Below, one piece after another: positions 24,599-32,900 of a stretch of DNA of 64,000 nt (position 1 is its first letter; the number at the start of each line of letters is the position of its first letter). Source of the DNA: Pseudobutyrivibrio sp. Its GTDB lineage: Bacteria; Bacillota; Clostridia; Lachnospirales; Lachnospiraceae. The stretch spans positions 51,752 through 115,751 of the forward strand of contig NZ_SVEV01000004.1 in the NCBI RefSeq assembly GCF_015057185.1. Reading direction: 5' to 3'. Below the pieces are notes generated by a model that saw only the letters and a program-made list of their open reading frames with translations, ran no database searches and was not told where the DNA came from. Made by a program: the position numbers and the translations under genes.

Positions 24599-25728
24599 CT
24601 AAACTAGGTGAATATGCAAGCTTTATAATGGGACAGGCACCAGCTAGTTCAGATTGCAATACTGATGGGGTGGGAACTCCTTTTGTTAAAGCAGGACAAT
24701 TTGGTAAATCAGTACCAATTATTGATGAATGGACGACTAATCCATTAAAAATGGCAAGCAGCGAAGATGTTTTAATTTGTGTGGTAGGAGCTACAAGTGG
24801 AAAACTTAATCGAGGTGTCGATTGTGCTATAGGAAGATCAGTAGCAGCTATACGACCAAATAGAGAGGCAATTAGGGATTACATTTATTATGGACTTCAT
24901 CCGTGGATACAAAGGCTTAGAGGTGGATCGCAGGGAAGTGCGATAGGTGTTATTACCAAAGATATGCTTGATGTAGTTGAGATGCCTTTTCCGGATGTGA
25001 AGCGACAAAAAGAGATAGTTCAAATCTTGAGTTCTATAGAATGTATTATAAAAAAAAGAGAAGTGGAATTAGGGAAATTAGATGAACTCATCAAAGCCCG
25101 ATTTGTCGAGCTCTTTGGAACTCTAGATAATCCTTCTCAGGAATATGAGAAGGCTACTTTAAAAGAGTTATGTAACAAAATAACTGATGGGAAGCATGGT
25201 GGATGTGATCAAGAAGAAGGTACTGATCGTTATTTTGTAGGTGCAAGAGAAATATTTGATGACGAGGTACATTATGAAACTGCACCACAAATAAATATTG
25301 AAGAATTTGAAAAGGATTATAAACGTTGCAATGTTGAGATAGGCGATTTTTTGATTGTTAATACTGGAGCAACAATAGGTAAATCTGCCATTGCCTCAGA
25401 TATTAGAACTGAACATACACTTTTACAAAAGAGTGTTGCGTTGCTCAAAGTAAAGCGGGAAGTATTAAATCCGGTATTTCTAAAATGGTGTTACAGGGTA
25501 AATACAAAGATGTATTTGGTCGAAAGCGCTTCAGCTCAACCGAATTTATTGTTATCAAAGATAAATTCAACAGTCATTTATGTGCCAGATATTAGTTTAC
25601 AAAAACAATTTGCAGATTTTGTAGAACAAGTCGACAAATCAAAAGTTGTGGTGCAGAAGGCATTGGATGAAGCGCAGTTATTGTTTGATAGTCTTATGCA
25701 GGAGTATTTTGGGGAGAAGGGAGATTAA
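24595..25728 (+). CDS. hsdS: Type I specificity subunit HsdS, full-length expressed copy
   Basis: 377 residues. Target-recognition domain 1 (TRD1) spans about residues 1-140. The central coiled spacer (QKEIVQILSSIECIIKKREV, then LIKARFVELFG) is at about 140-175, TRD2 at about 180-340, and the C-terminal helix (VQKALDEAQLLFDSLMQEYF) closes the subunit. The two TRDs each read half of a bipartite DNA target. Start, centre and end carry exact repeats shared with the second hsdS at 28014. Only this copy has the C-terminal helix and lies directly after hsdM and the DinD-like gene, so it is probably the active specificity gene. Confidence 0.92.
   Translation: MAKLGEYASFIMGQAPASSDCNTDGVGTPFVKAGQFGKSVPIIDEWTTNPLKMASSEDVLICVVGATSGKLNRGVDCAIGRSVAAIRPNREAIRDYIYYGLHPWIQRLRGGSQGSAIGVITKDMLDVVEMPFPDVKRQKEIVQILSSIECIIKKREVELGKLDELIKARFVELFGTLDNPSQEYEKATLKELCNKITDGKHGGCDQEEGTDRYFVGAREIFDDEVHYETAPQINIEEFEKDYKRCNVEIGDFLIVNTGATIGKSAIASDIRTEHTLLQKSVALLKVKREVLNPVFLKWCYRVNTKMYLVESASAQPNLLLSKINSTVIYVPDISLQKQFADFVEQVDKSKVVVQKALDEAQLLFDSLMQEYFGEKGD
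25087..25119 (+). repeat. hsdS central repeat, copy 1
   Basis: 33 bp identical to 28497-28529, coding for LIKARFVELFG between TRD1 and TRD2. The core GATTTGTCGA is at 25100-25109, with CAAAG/CTTTG arms placed symmetrically around it. Confidence 0.92.
25625..25649 (+). repeat. hsdS 3' repeat, copy 1
   Basis: 25 bp identical to 29023-29047, coding for QVDKSKVV after TRD2. It holds TCGACAAATC (25631-25640), the exact reverse complement of the central-repeat core. Confidence 0.9.
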
Positions 25729-25730
25729 GA

Positions 25731-26132
25731 ATGACATTGATAAATGCAATTATTAGTTTAATTGGGGCTGTGATATCTGGTGTGCTAGCTACAATTATAA
25801 CGATATTTATAAATCATAAGAATGAAATAATGAGAGAAAAGAAAACTGTTGTTGCGGAAATATTTGGATATCGTTTTCTTCTGAATAGACAAAGAGACGC
25901 AGAAAAATTTTATGCTGCGCTAAACAGGGTTCCAATAGTATTTCATGATGATGAGGAAGTTCTTCAAGCGTACGAGGAGTTATTAGCAAATTCATTAATA
26001 AAAGATTGGAATGAGCGAGGGAAAAAAATGAATGATTCATTGGTGACATTGTTAAAAGCTTTGTGCAAAGCGACAGGTATAAAGTGTAATGATTGGAATG
26101 ACAGTAAAGTTTTAAATGTATTTGGAGTTTAA
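25731..26132 (+). CDS. Small membrane-anchored protein of unknown function
   Basis: 133 residues, starting 2 nt after the hsdS1 stop with AAGGGAGA upstream. Residues 3-28 form a single membrane helix (LINAIISLIGAVISGVLATI). The rest is a charged cytoplasmic helical domain with VVAEIFGYRFLLNRQRDAEKF and LLANSLIKDWNERGKKMNDS. Proteins of this plan with an N-terminal helix occur near defence genes, but I do not recognise a characterised family. It lies inside the ~3.4-kb unit bounded by the hsdS repeats. Confidence 0.65.
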   Translation: MTLINAIISLIGAVISGVLATIITIFINHKNEIMREKKTVVAEIFGYRFLLNRQRDAEKFYAALNRVPIVFHDDEEVLQAYEELLANSLIKDWNERGKKMNDSLVTLLKALCKATGIKCNDWNDSKVLNVFGV

Positions 26133-26152
26133 TATTATAGTTGGTTGCAGGG

Positions 26153-26180
26153 ATGCTGGTAAAGAAAGGATTACCAGTAT
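26153..26180 (+). promoter_or_regulatory. Hairpin enclosing the recombinase ribosome site and start codon
   Basis: ATGCTGGTAA (26153-26162) pairs with TTACCAGTAT (26171-26180) over 10 bp with one G-U. The 8-nt loop AGAAAGGA is the ribosome site. The first two bases of the recombinase ATG (26179-26180) are in the stem. Opening the stem would be needed for normal initiation, so the structure probably keeps recombinase synthesis low. Confidence 0.65.
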
Positions 26181-27147
26181 GGAAGAAAAGATTGTAACTA
26201 TTTTAAATGAGATGTCGGAGTATCTTTCGATTGCACAAATGAAGAAACTCCAAGAAGTAATGTTGGATGCTTTTTCAGGGAAAATTGCAAAGCAAAAGCA
26301 AATATCGAATCAGGAATATTTAAAGTTGTTTTTGGCAGCAAAAACTATAGAAGGTTGCTCGAATCGAACGATTCAATACTATGGGGTTACGATAGAAAAG
26401 ATGCTCACTATTATAAATCTACCGATTCGTAAGATTACTACAGAGGATATGCGAAGCTACTTGAGGCAATATCAAGAATGGAATGGATGCAGCAAGGTGA
26501 CGGTTGATAATGTTCGTCGAAACATATCTAGTTTCTTTTCGTGGCTTGAAGAAGAGAATTATATTCTAAAAAGCCCAATGCGTCGGATTCATAAGATAAA
26601 AACAAATCTTCAGGTGAAAGAAATAATTACGGATGAGGATATAGAAAGACTTCGCGATTGTTGTAATTGTAAGCGAGATCTTGCAATGATTGATTTGCTC
26701 TATTCAACAGGGATGCGTGTCGGAGAATTGGTGAATCTGAATATTTCTGATGTGGATTTTGAAGCCAGAGAGTGTGTTGTTTTTGGAAAGGGTGGAAAAG
26801 AGCGGAAGGTGTATTTTGATGCTAAATCAAAGTTGCATTTGCAAGCGTATCTTTCTAGTCGTGTAGATGATAATAAGGCACTATTTGTAACATTAGATGC
26901 TCCGCATGATAGGTTGAAAATTAGCGGAGTAGAAATAAGAATGCGTTCCTTGGGGCGAAGTAATAACTTGACGAGAATTCATCCACATAAGTTTCGACGA
27001 ACAATGGCTACGAGAGCAATTGATAAAGGTATGCCAATAGAGCAGGTGCAAAAAATTTTAGGACATTCACAAATTGACACGACAATGCATTATGCGATGG
27101 TGAATCAGAGTAATGTGAAGACTTCACATATGAAGTATATGGGGTGA
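26179..27147 (+). CDS. Tyrosine recombinase associated with hsdS switching
   Basis: ATG 26179 follows GAAAGGA and gives 322 residues; a longer frame from 26116 has no ribosome site. The N-terminal SAM-like DNA-binding domain is at about 30-125 (TIEGCSNRTIQYYGVTIEKM). The catalytic set is Arg180 (TGMRVGEL), the Lys in GKGGKERK, His270 and Arg273 (HKFRRT), His296 (LGHSQ) and Tyr305 (HYAMV), so it is complete. XerD-like recombinases next to hsdS genes invert or exchange recognition domains in many phase-variable type I systems. It lies between the two hsdS copies. The direct orientation of the repeats predicts excision and reintegration, not inversion. Confidence 0.9.
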   Translation: MEEKIVTILNEMSEYLSIAQMKKLQEVMLDAFSGKIAKQKQISNQEYLKLFLAAKTIEGCSNRTIQYYGVTIEKMLTIINLPIRKITTEDMRSYLRQYQEWNGCSKVTVDNVRRNISSFFSWLEEENYILKSPMRRIHKIKTNLQVKEIITDEDIERLRDCCNCKRDLAMIDLLYSTGMRVGELVNLNISDVDFEARECVVFGKGGKERKVYFDAKSKLHLQAYLSSRVDDNKALFVTLDAPHDRLKISGVEIRMRSLGRSNNLTRIHPHKFRRTMATRAIDKGMPIEQVQKILGHSQIDTTMHYAMVNQSNVKTSHMKYMG

Positions 27148-27155
27148 TAGGTAAT

Positions 27156-27968
27156 ATGGAAATAAAGACTTCTTACAAATACAAGGCGGAGTTTAAAAAG
27201 CTTATATCTGGAGAATGTTGGATAACAGATGATAAAATGATGAATCATTTTGGTAGTATGACGGACCATTGTGATTTGAGGGGGACTAAAAGTTTTTATA
27301 GATATAGAAGCTTTAACGAGTATACGCTCGGGGAGATAATTAATCAACAGGTGTATCTTGCAAAACTTTCAGAATATGATGACGCCTATGAAGGAAGATA
27401 TCTTGTTGATGAGTTTGATTTGAAAAATAATATTAACCAATTTGATGTTGATAGAATTAACAACTTTTACCGTGAAAATGTGAGATGTGCGTGCTTTACA
27501 ACAAATAATAAGAATATTCCTATGTGGTATTATTATGCAGATAAACATCAAGGTATTTGCATAGAGTACAAATATAGGGATTTCCGGTTGAATGAAGATG
27601 CTATCTTTTTACCTATTATTTATCCTAGAAATTATGAAGAACATGATTTTAAGTTTTTACCAAAAATTGAAGAACAATACAAGTTTGGTGCTATAGTTAC
27701 TTCCTTGGTTAAGAATCGACTTTGGGATTTTGAAAATGAGTGGAGAATTCTAAAGGTAACGGATGAAAAGAACCCATTATATGTACCATTGAAAATGGAC
27801 AAGATTCATTTGGGGGCAAATGTATCACAAGCTACTAAAGAAGTTATAAAAAATGTAATAGAAAAAAATAATCTGGACATAAAGCTGAAAGAAATGGTTT
27901 TAACAACATCAGGATTAGCATCTTTTGATGAAGGTATTATTCCAGAAGACCATAAGACTAGACTTTGA
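27156..27968 (+). CDS. DUF2971 protein
   Basis: ATG 27156 is preferred (GGGGTGATAGG upstream, 270 residues), though a GTG at 27144 overlapping the recombinase stop is possible. The conserved DUF2971 features are visible: FYRYRSFNEYT near the start, VYLAKLSEYDDAYEG, the aromatic-rich MWYYYADKHQGICIEY and ENEWRILK. DUF2971 proteins are frequent in defence islands; their activity is not known to me. The gene is inside the repeat-bounded unit, directly before the second hsdS. Confidence 0.75.
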   Translation: MEIKTSYKYKAEFKKLISGECWITDDKMMNHFGSMTDHCDLRGTKSFYRYRSFNEYTLGEIINQQVYLAKLSEYDDAYEGRYLVDEFDLKNNINQFDVDRINNFYRENVRCACFTTNNKNIPMWYYYADKHQGICIEYKYRDFRLNEDAIFLPIIYPRNYEEHDFKFLPKIEEQYKFGAIVTSLVKNRLWDFENEWRILKVTDEKNPLYVPLKMDKIHLGANVSQATKEVIKNVIEKNNLDIKLKEMVLTTSGLASFDEGIIPEDHKTRL

Positions 27969-27987
27969 TAGTTATTCTTGATGTGCC

Positions 27988-28017
27988 CAAATTGAGATTT
28001 GTAGGGATGATAGATGG
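27988..28017 (+). repeat. hsdS 5' repeat, copy 2
   Basis: Exact 30-bp copy of 24569-24598, 3419 bp downstream. It carries a remnant of the DinD-like gene 3' end although no such gene precedes it here, showing that the leader was duplicated together with hsdS. Confidence 0.9.
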
Positions 28018-29051
28018 AGAAATTACTATTAGAAGATTGCTGTGAAATACTGGATTCTATGCGAGTGCCAATTACCTCTTCAGATAGAGTAGAAGGACCA
28101 TATCCATATTATGGAGCTAATGGGATTCAGGATCATGTAGCAGACTACATTTTTGACGACGAATTGGTTCTTCTAGCAGAGGATGGAGGTAACTTTGGTT
28201 CAAAGGAAAGACCAATTGCTTACCGAGTCTCTGGAAAGTGTTGGGTTAACAATCACGCTCATGTGTTAAAACCTAAAGAAGGGCTAGATGTAGACTATTT
28301 GTGCTATTCTTTGATGTTTTATAACGTTGGTGGGATGGTAAATGGAGCTACTAGGCAAAAGCTTACTCAGGCAGCAATGAGGCAGATGTTAATTCCTAAA
28401 AGAACGATGGAAGAGCAGAAATATATAGTTGATTTGCTAGTAAAGGTCGTTGCTGTAAAAGAAAAAAGACAACAGGAACTTACTGAATTGGACAACCTCA
28501 TCAAAGCCCGATTTGTCGAGCTCTTTGGAGATATAAATATTAATGATAAAGGTTGGGATATTGAGCCACTTGGAAACTTATGCACTATTGTTAGAGGCGG
28601 ATCTCCAAGGCCTATTGAACAATTTTTGGGTGGAGATGTTCCTTGGATTAAGATTGGTGATGCGACTGATGGAGATAACATATATCTAAATTCAACAAAG
28701 GAGCATATTATACAAGAAGGAGTAAAGAAAAGTAGATTGGTTAAAGCTGGTAGCTTGATTTTTGCAAACTGTGGAGTATCACTCGGGTTTGCTAGAATCA
28801 TTACTTTTGACGGATGCATTCATGATGGATGGCTTGCAATGGAAGATATTGATGAAAGACTTGATAAAGTATTTTTGTTACAAACATTAAATCAGATGAC
28901 AGAACATTTTAGAGCAATAGCTCCAGCTGGAACTCAGCCTAATTTGAATACAGCAATAATGAAAGCGTACAGGCAAGTATTGCCTCCGCTTGAATTACAA
29001 AAAGAGTTTATTGCTTTTGCTAAACAAGTCGACAAATCAAAAGTTGTATAA
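28014..29051 (+). CDS. hsdS: Second HsdS, truncated at the C-terminus (donor cassette)
   Basis: 345 residues. Both TRDs differ from those of the first hsdS: TRD1 has MRVPITSSDRVEGPYPYYGA and TRD2 has VRGGSPRPIEQFLGG with VPWIKIGDAT. The central segment NLIKARFVELFG is identical. The frame stops two codons after DKSK, so it lacks the ~30-residue C-terminal helix present in HsdS1. It has the same leader as the first copy and may be translated, but the missing helix, which normally helps hold HsdM, suggests a mostly silent donor of recognition domains. The Abi_alpha gene follows. Confidence 0.88.
   Translation: MEKLLLEDCCEILDSMRVPITSSDRVEGPYPYYGANGIQDHVADYIFDDELVLLAEDGGNFGSKERPIAYRVSGKCWVNNHAHVLKPKEGLDVDYLCYSLMFYNVGGMVNGATRQKLTQAAMRQMLIPKRTMEEQKYIVDLLVKVVAVKEKRQQELTELDNLIKARFVELFGDININDKGWDIEPLGNLCTIVRGGSPRPIEQFLGGDVPWIKIGDATDGDNIYLNSTKEHIIQEGVKKSRLVKAGSLIFANCGVSLGFARIITFDGCIHDGWLAMEDIDERLDKVFLLQTLNQMTEHFRAIAPAGTQPNLNTAIMKAYRQVLPPLELQKEFIAFAKQVDKSKVV
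28497..28529 (+). repeat. hsdS central repeat, copy 2
   Basis: Exact 33-bp copy of 25087-25119, 3410 bp downstream, in the same orientation, with the core at 28510-28519. Confidence 0.92.
29023..29047 (+). repeat. hsdS 3' repeat, copy 2
   Basis: Exact 25-bp copy of 25625-25649, 3398 bp downstream, in the same orientation. Identity ends at 29047, and the in-frame TAA at 29049 follows. Confidence 0.9.
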
Positions 29052-29080
29052 TAAATAAATAAATTAAAGGAGAAGGATTG

Positions 29081-29875
29081 ATGGGAGAGATAGTAGAAGA
29101 AATTGTTAAAGATGCTGGTGGGGTTATAACAGAAGTTTATAAAGATGGTTTGAGCCAATCTGTAAAACCGATAGGAACGATGCTTAGTTATTTGCCGAGA
29201 ACCGTAAGATTGGCGCTAGCTAAATGGGAAAAGTGGATTGTAAATGGGGAAGAGAGTTTAAGATTGACTGGTGAAGCGCTTAAAGATAAGGTGGATAAAA
29301 TACCAGATGAAAAATTGTGTGAACCAGAACCATATGTAGCAGTTCCCGCTATCCAACAAATATCGTATTGTTATGATAGTGCAGATTTAAGAGAAATGTA
29401 TGCTAATTTATTGGCATCTTCAATGAATATAGATAAGAAGTGGACCGTTCATCCTAGTTTTGTAGATATAATAAAACAAATAACTCCTGACGAAGCTAAG
29501 TTATTAAATATATTTCCGAAAGATAGTTTTTCAAGTGTACCCTTAGTGGATGTGAAGATTGTGTTTAGTAAAATGAACGATTTTATTACTTACGCTAAGA
29601 ATATATTGCCTGATAAATATTATGATATCTGTGATAATCCTGATAATATGCGTGCTTATATAAACAACTTGGAACGACTTAAGATAATACATATACCAGC
29701 ATGGGTGTCTATTGTGGATAATGATTTCTATAGTGATATTGAGAAAAGTGAACGCATTAAAAAAATTAAAGAACAGGTTGTATTGTCAGATGAACAACAT
29801 TATGAATTGGTTAAAAGGCTATTTTGTATGACTGATTTTGGAATAGCATTTGTAAAATGTTGTATTGAAGGTTAG
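29081..29875 (+). CDS. Abi_alpha (DUF4393) protein
   Basis: ATG 29081 has AAAGGAGA 7 nt upstream; 264 residues. The central region VAVPAIQQISYCYDSADLREMYANLLASSM is the signature of DUF4393, now named Abi_alpha after abortive-infection genes, followed by HPSFVDIIKQITPDEAKLL. It is probably cytoplasmic. The family occurs beside phage defence systems; no enzymatic activity is known to me. It sits between hsdS2 and hsdR and outside the 3' repeat, so it would stay in place during cassette exchange. Confidence 0.75.
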   Translation: MGEIVEEIVKDAGGVITEVYKDGLSQSVKPIGTMLSYLPRTVRLALAKWEKWIVNGEESLRLTGEALKDKVDKIPDEKLCEPEPYVAVPAIQQISYCYDSADLREMYANLLASSMNIDKKWTVHPSFVDIIKQITPDEAKLLNIFPKDSFSSVPLVDVKIVFSKMNDFITYAKNILPDKYYDICDNPDNMRAYINNLERLKIIHIPAWVSIVDNDFYSDIEKSERIKKIKEQVVLSDEQHYELVKRLFCMTDFGIAFVKCCIEG

Positions 29876-29918
29876 TAGGTTTAGAATTATAAAATGTCTT
29901 TTTATAGAGGTGACTTAA

Positions 29919-32900
29919 ATGTATACAAATTTTGATTATTTAAGGTTAGAACCTAAATTTTATACATTTGCTGATGTCGCAATCTCGGCTGAGCGCATCA
30001 TACTTATGGACCCTGAGGCCAGTATCATAAACAGCCGCAGGGCAATGGAGTTTGCGCTTAAATGGATGTATTCAGTTGATAAGGAATTGGAAATGCCTTA
30101 TCAGGATAATCTTCAAAGCTTGATGAATGCTGAGGAGTATCGTCAGATAATCGGTCAAGATTTGTGGAAACGAATGGATTTTATTCGTAGATGCGGTAAT
30201 AATGTGGCTCACACTGGGAAGAAGCTCGGGCGAGATGAGGCTATGCTTTGTCTTGAGAATCTTTTCATTTATTTGGATTATATTTCTTATTGTTATTCTG
30301 ATTTATATGAGGAACGTACATTTAATCCTAAACTTATAGAGGATAGAATAAAAAAGAGTAAAGAGAATCGTGAGCAGGCTGAGGCAACTAAGGCAGAGTT
30401 ACAGAAGGAAATTGAAAATTCAGCTCAAAAGGATTTGGATTTACAAAAGCTTCGCGAAGAGAATGAATCATTGAAAGAAGCTTTGTCTTCTCGTAGAGCT
30501 GAAAAGCAGCACACCTATGTGCCAAAACCTCTTGATTTATCAGAGTATAAAACTAGAAAAATCTATATTGATTCTATGCTTATAGATGCTGGCTGGGTAG
30601 AGGGCAAAAACTGGCTCAACGAGGTTGAGCTTGAGGGAATGCCTAATCAGTCTGAGGTGGGATTTGCTGACTATGTACTTTATGATGATTCCCACAAGCC
30701 TCTTGCTGTCGTCGAGGCAAAACGAACTTGTGTAGATGTTGCAAAGGGACGTCAGCAGGCTAAGCTCTATGCGGATATTATTGAGAAGGAATCTGGTAGA
30801 AGACCAGTTGTATTTTTGACAAATGGTTTTGATACTAGAATTGTTGATAATCAATATCCTGAGCGAAAAGTTGCTCAGATATATTCGAAACGTGATTTGG
30901 AGAAACTATATAATCTTCAGTCGATGAAGACTAGTTTAAATCATGTTTCTATAGATAAAAATATAGCAGGTAGATATTATCAGGAGGCAGCCATAAAGGC
31001 TGTCTGCGATGCATTTGATAAAAAGAATAGAAGAAAAGCGCTTCTTGTAATGGCAACAGGTTCAGGTAAAACTAGAACAGTAATAGCCCTTTGTAAGGTG
31101 CTTTTGGATGCTGGTTGGGTAAAGAATATTCTTTTTTTAGCTGATCGTAATTCGTTAGTAACACAGGCAAAGCGTAGCTTTGTGAATTTGTTACCTGATT
31201 TATCATGTACAAATCTTTGTGAGGAAAAAGATAATTACAATTCACATTGTGTATTTTCAACATATCAGACGATGATAGGCTTGATAGATTCAGCAAAGGA
31301 TGAAGAGGGTAAGTTATTTACATGTGGTCATTTTGATTTAGTGATTTGTGACGAGGCGCATCGCTCAATCTACAACAAATACAAGGATATCTTTACATAT
31401 TTTGACGCACCATTAGTAGGACTTACTGCTACACCAAAGGATGAGATTGATAAAAATACATATTCGATTTTTGAACTTGAAAATGGTGTTCCTACTTACG
31501 GATATGATTTGGCTCAGGCAGTTACAGATAGATATCTTGTAGATTATGTTTCTGTTGAAACAAAGTTTAAATTCATTGAGCAAGGTATTTGTTACGACGA
31601 ATTGTCTGAAGAAGATAAAGATATTTATGAGAACACTTTTGAGGATGAGAATGGAAATCTTCCAGAAAGAATCAATTCTTCTGCAATTAATACATGGCTG
31701 TTTAATGAAGACACTATTCGCCAGGTACTTCATATTGTTATGAGAGACAGTTTGAAAATTGAATATGGAGAGAAGATTGGAAAGACCATTATTTTTGCAA
31801 AGAACCATGATCATGCAGAGAAGATTCTTGAAGTATTCAATAAGGAATATCCAAACCTTGCCAAAGGCACTAATGGTCAGGCATTTGCAAAAGTTATTGA
31901 TAATTATATGACTTATGCCCAGAGTGCCATAGATGAATTCTCTGATGCAAAGAAGTTGCCACAGATTGCTATATCAGTTGATATGCTTGATACAGGTATC
32001 GATGTACCTGAGGTTCTTAATCTTGTTTTCTTTAAGAAGGTTATGAGTAAGGCAAAGTTTTGGCAGATGATTGGTCGTGGTACTAGATTATGCCCAGGTC
32101 TTATTGATGGTGAGGATAAATCTAAGTTTTACATCTTTGATTTCTGCGGAAACTTTGAGTTTTTCCGAATGGGTGAAGGTCGTCCGACTGCAAATATGAT
32201 TGCATTACAGGGAGCAGTATTTAATCTGGAATTTCAGATTGCCTATAAGCTTCAAGATATTAACTACCAGGTAGAGAGGTTAATTGCATATAGAGATAAG
32301 CTTGTAGAGATGATGACGGGTAAGGTTCGTGAACTAAACCGTGATAATTTTGCAGTACGCCAGCATCTCAAATACGTTGATCTGTATTCTTCGGAAAGTA
32401 ACTATCAGACACTTTCATATGAAGATACATTGCTGGTTCGAGAGGAATTAGCTCCGCTTATTTTGCCAGATAGTGATGAGGCTTCTGCTGTAAGATTTGA
32501 TGCTTTGATGTATGGACTAGAATTGGCTCAATTAGCTGGACGCAAATACGGAAGACTAAGGTCTGATTTGATAAAAAAAGTTAGCGGTATAGCATCTGTT
32601 GCTAACATTCCTGAGATTCAGGCTCAAAAAGAGTTGATAACTAAGATTCTCAATACAGATTATGTTGATAGAGCAGGCATTGAGGATTTTGAATATATCA
32701 GAGAGAATTTAAGAAATCTGATGAAATATATGCCTCATAATAAGCTTCGTTACGATACCGATTTTACAGATGATATTTTAGATGTTAATTGGAATGAGTC
32801 CGAACTTGATAATGACGAATTGAAAAACTACAAAGCAAAAGCAGAGCATTATATTCGTCAGCATCAGGATAATATTGTAATTGCGAAACTAAAGACTAAT

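Noticed and set aside
26116..26178. Longer recombinase start
   Set aside because: The extra residues lack a ribosome site and read through the hairpin; the ATG at 26179 follows GAAAGGA at good spacing.
24569..29047. Inverted-repeat hsdS inversion system
   Set aside because: All three repeat pairs are in direct orientation and both hsdS genes are on the plus strand, so a simple TRD-exchanging inversion between the two genes is not possible as arranged.
29048..29051. Frameshift or sequencing error ending hsdS2 early
   Set aside because: The sequence after the 3' repeat bears no trace of the missing C-terminal helix in any frame; a truncated donor cassette explains the structure better.
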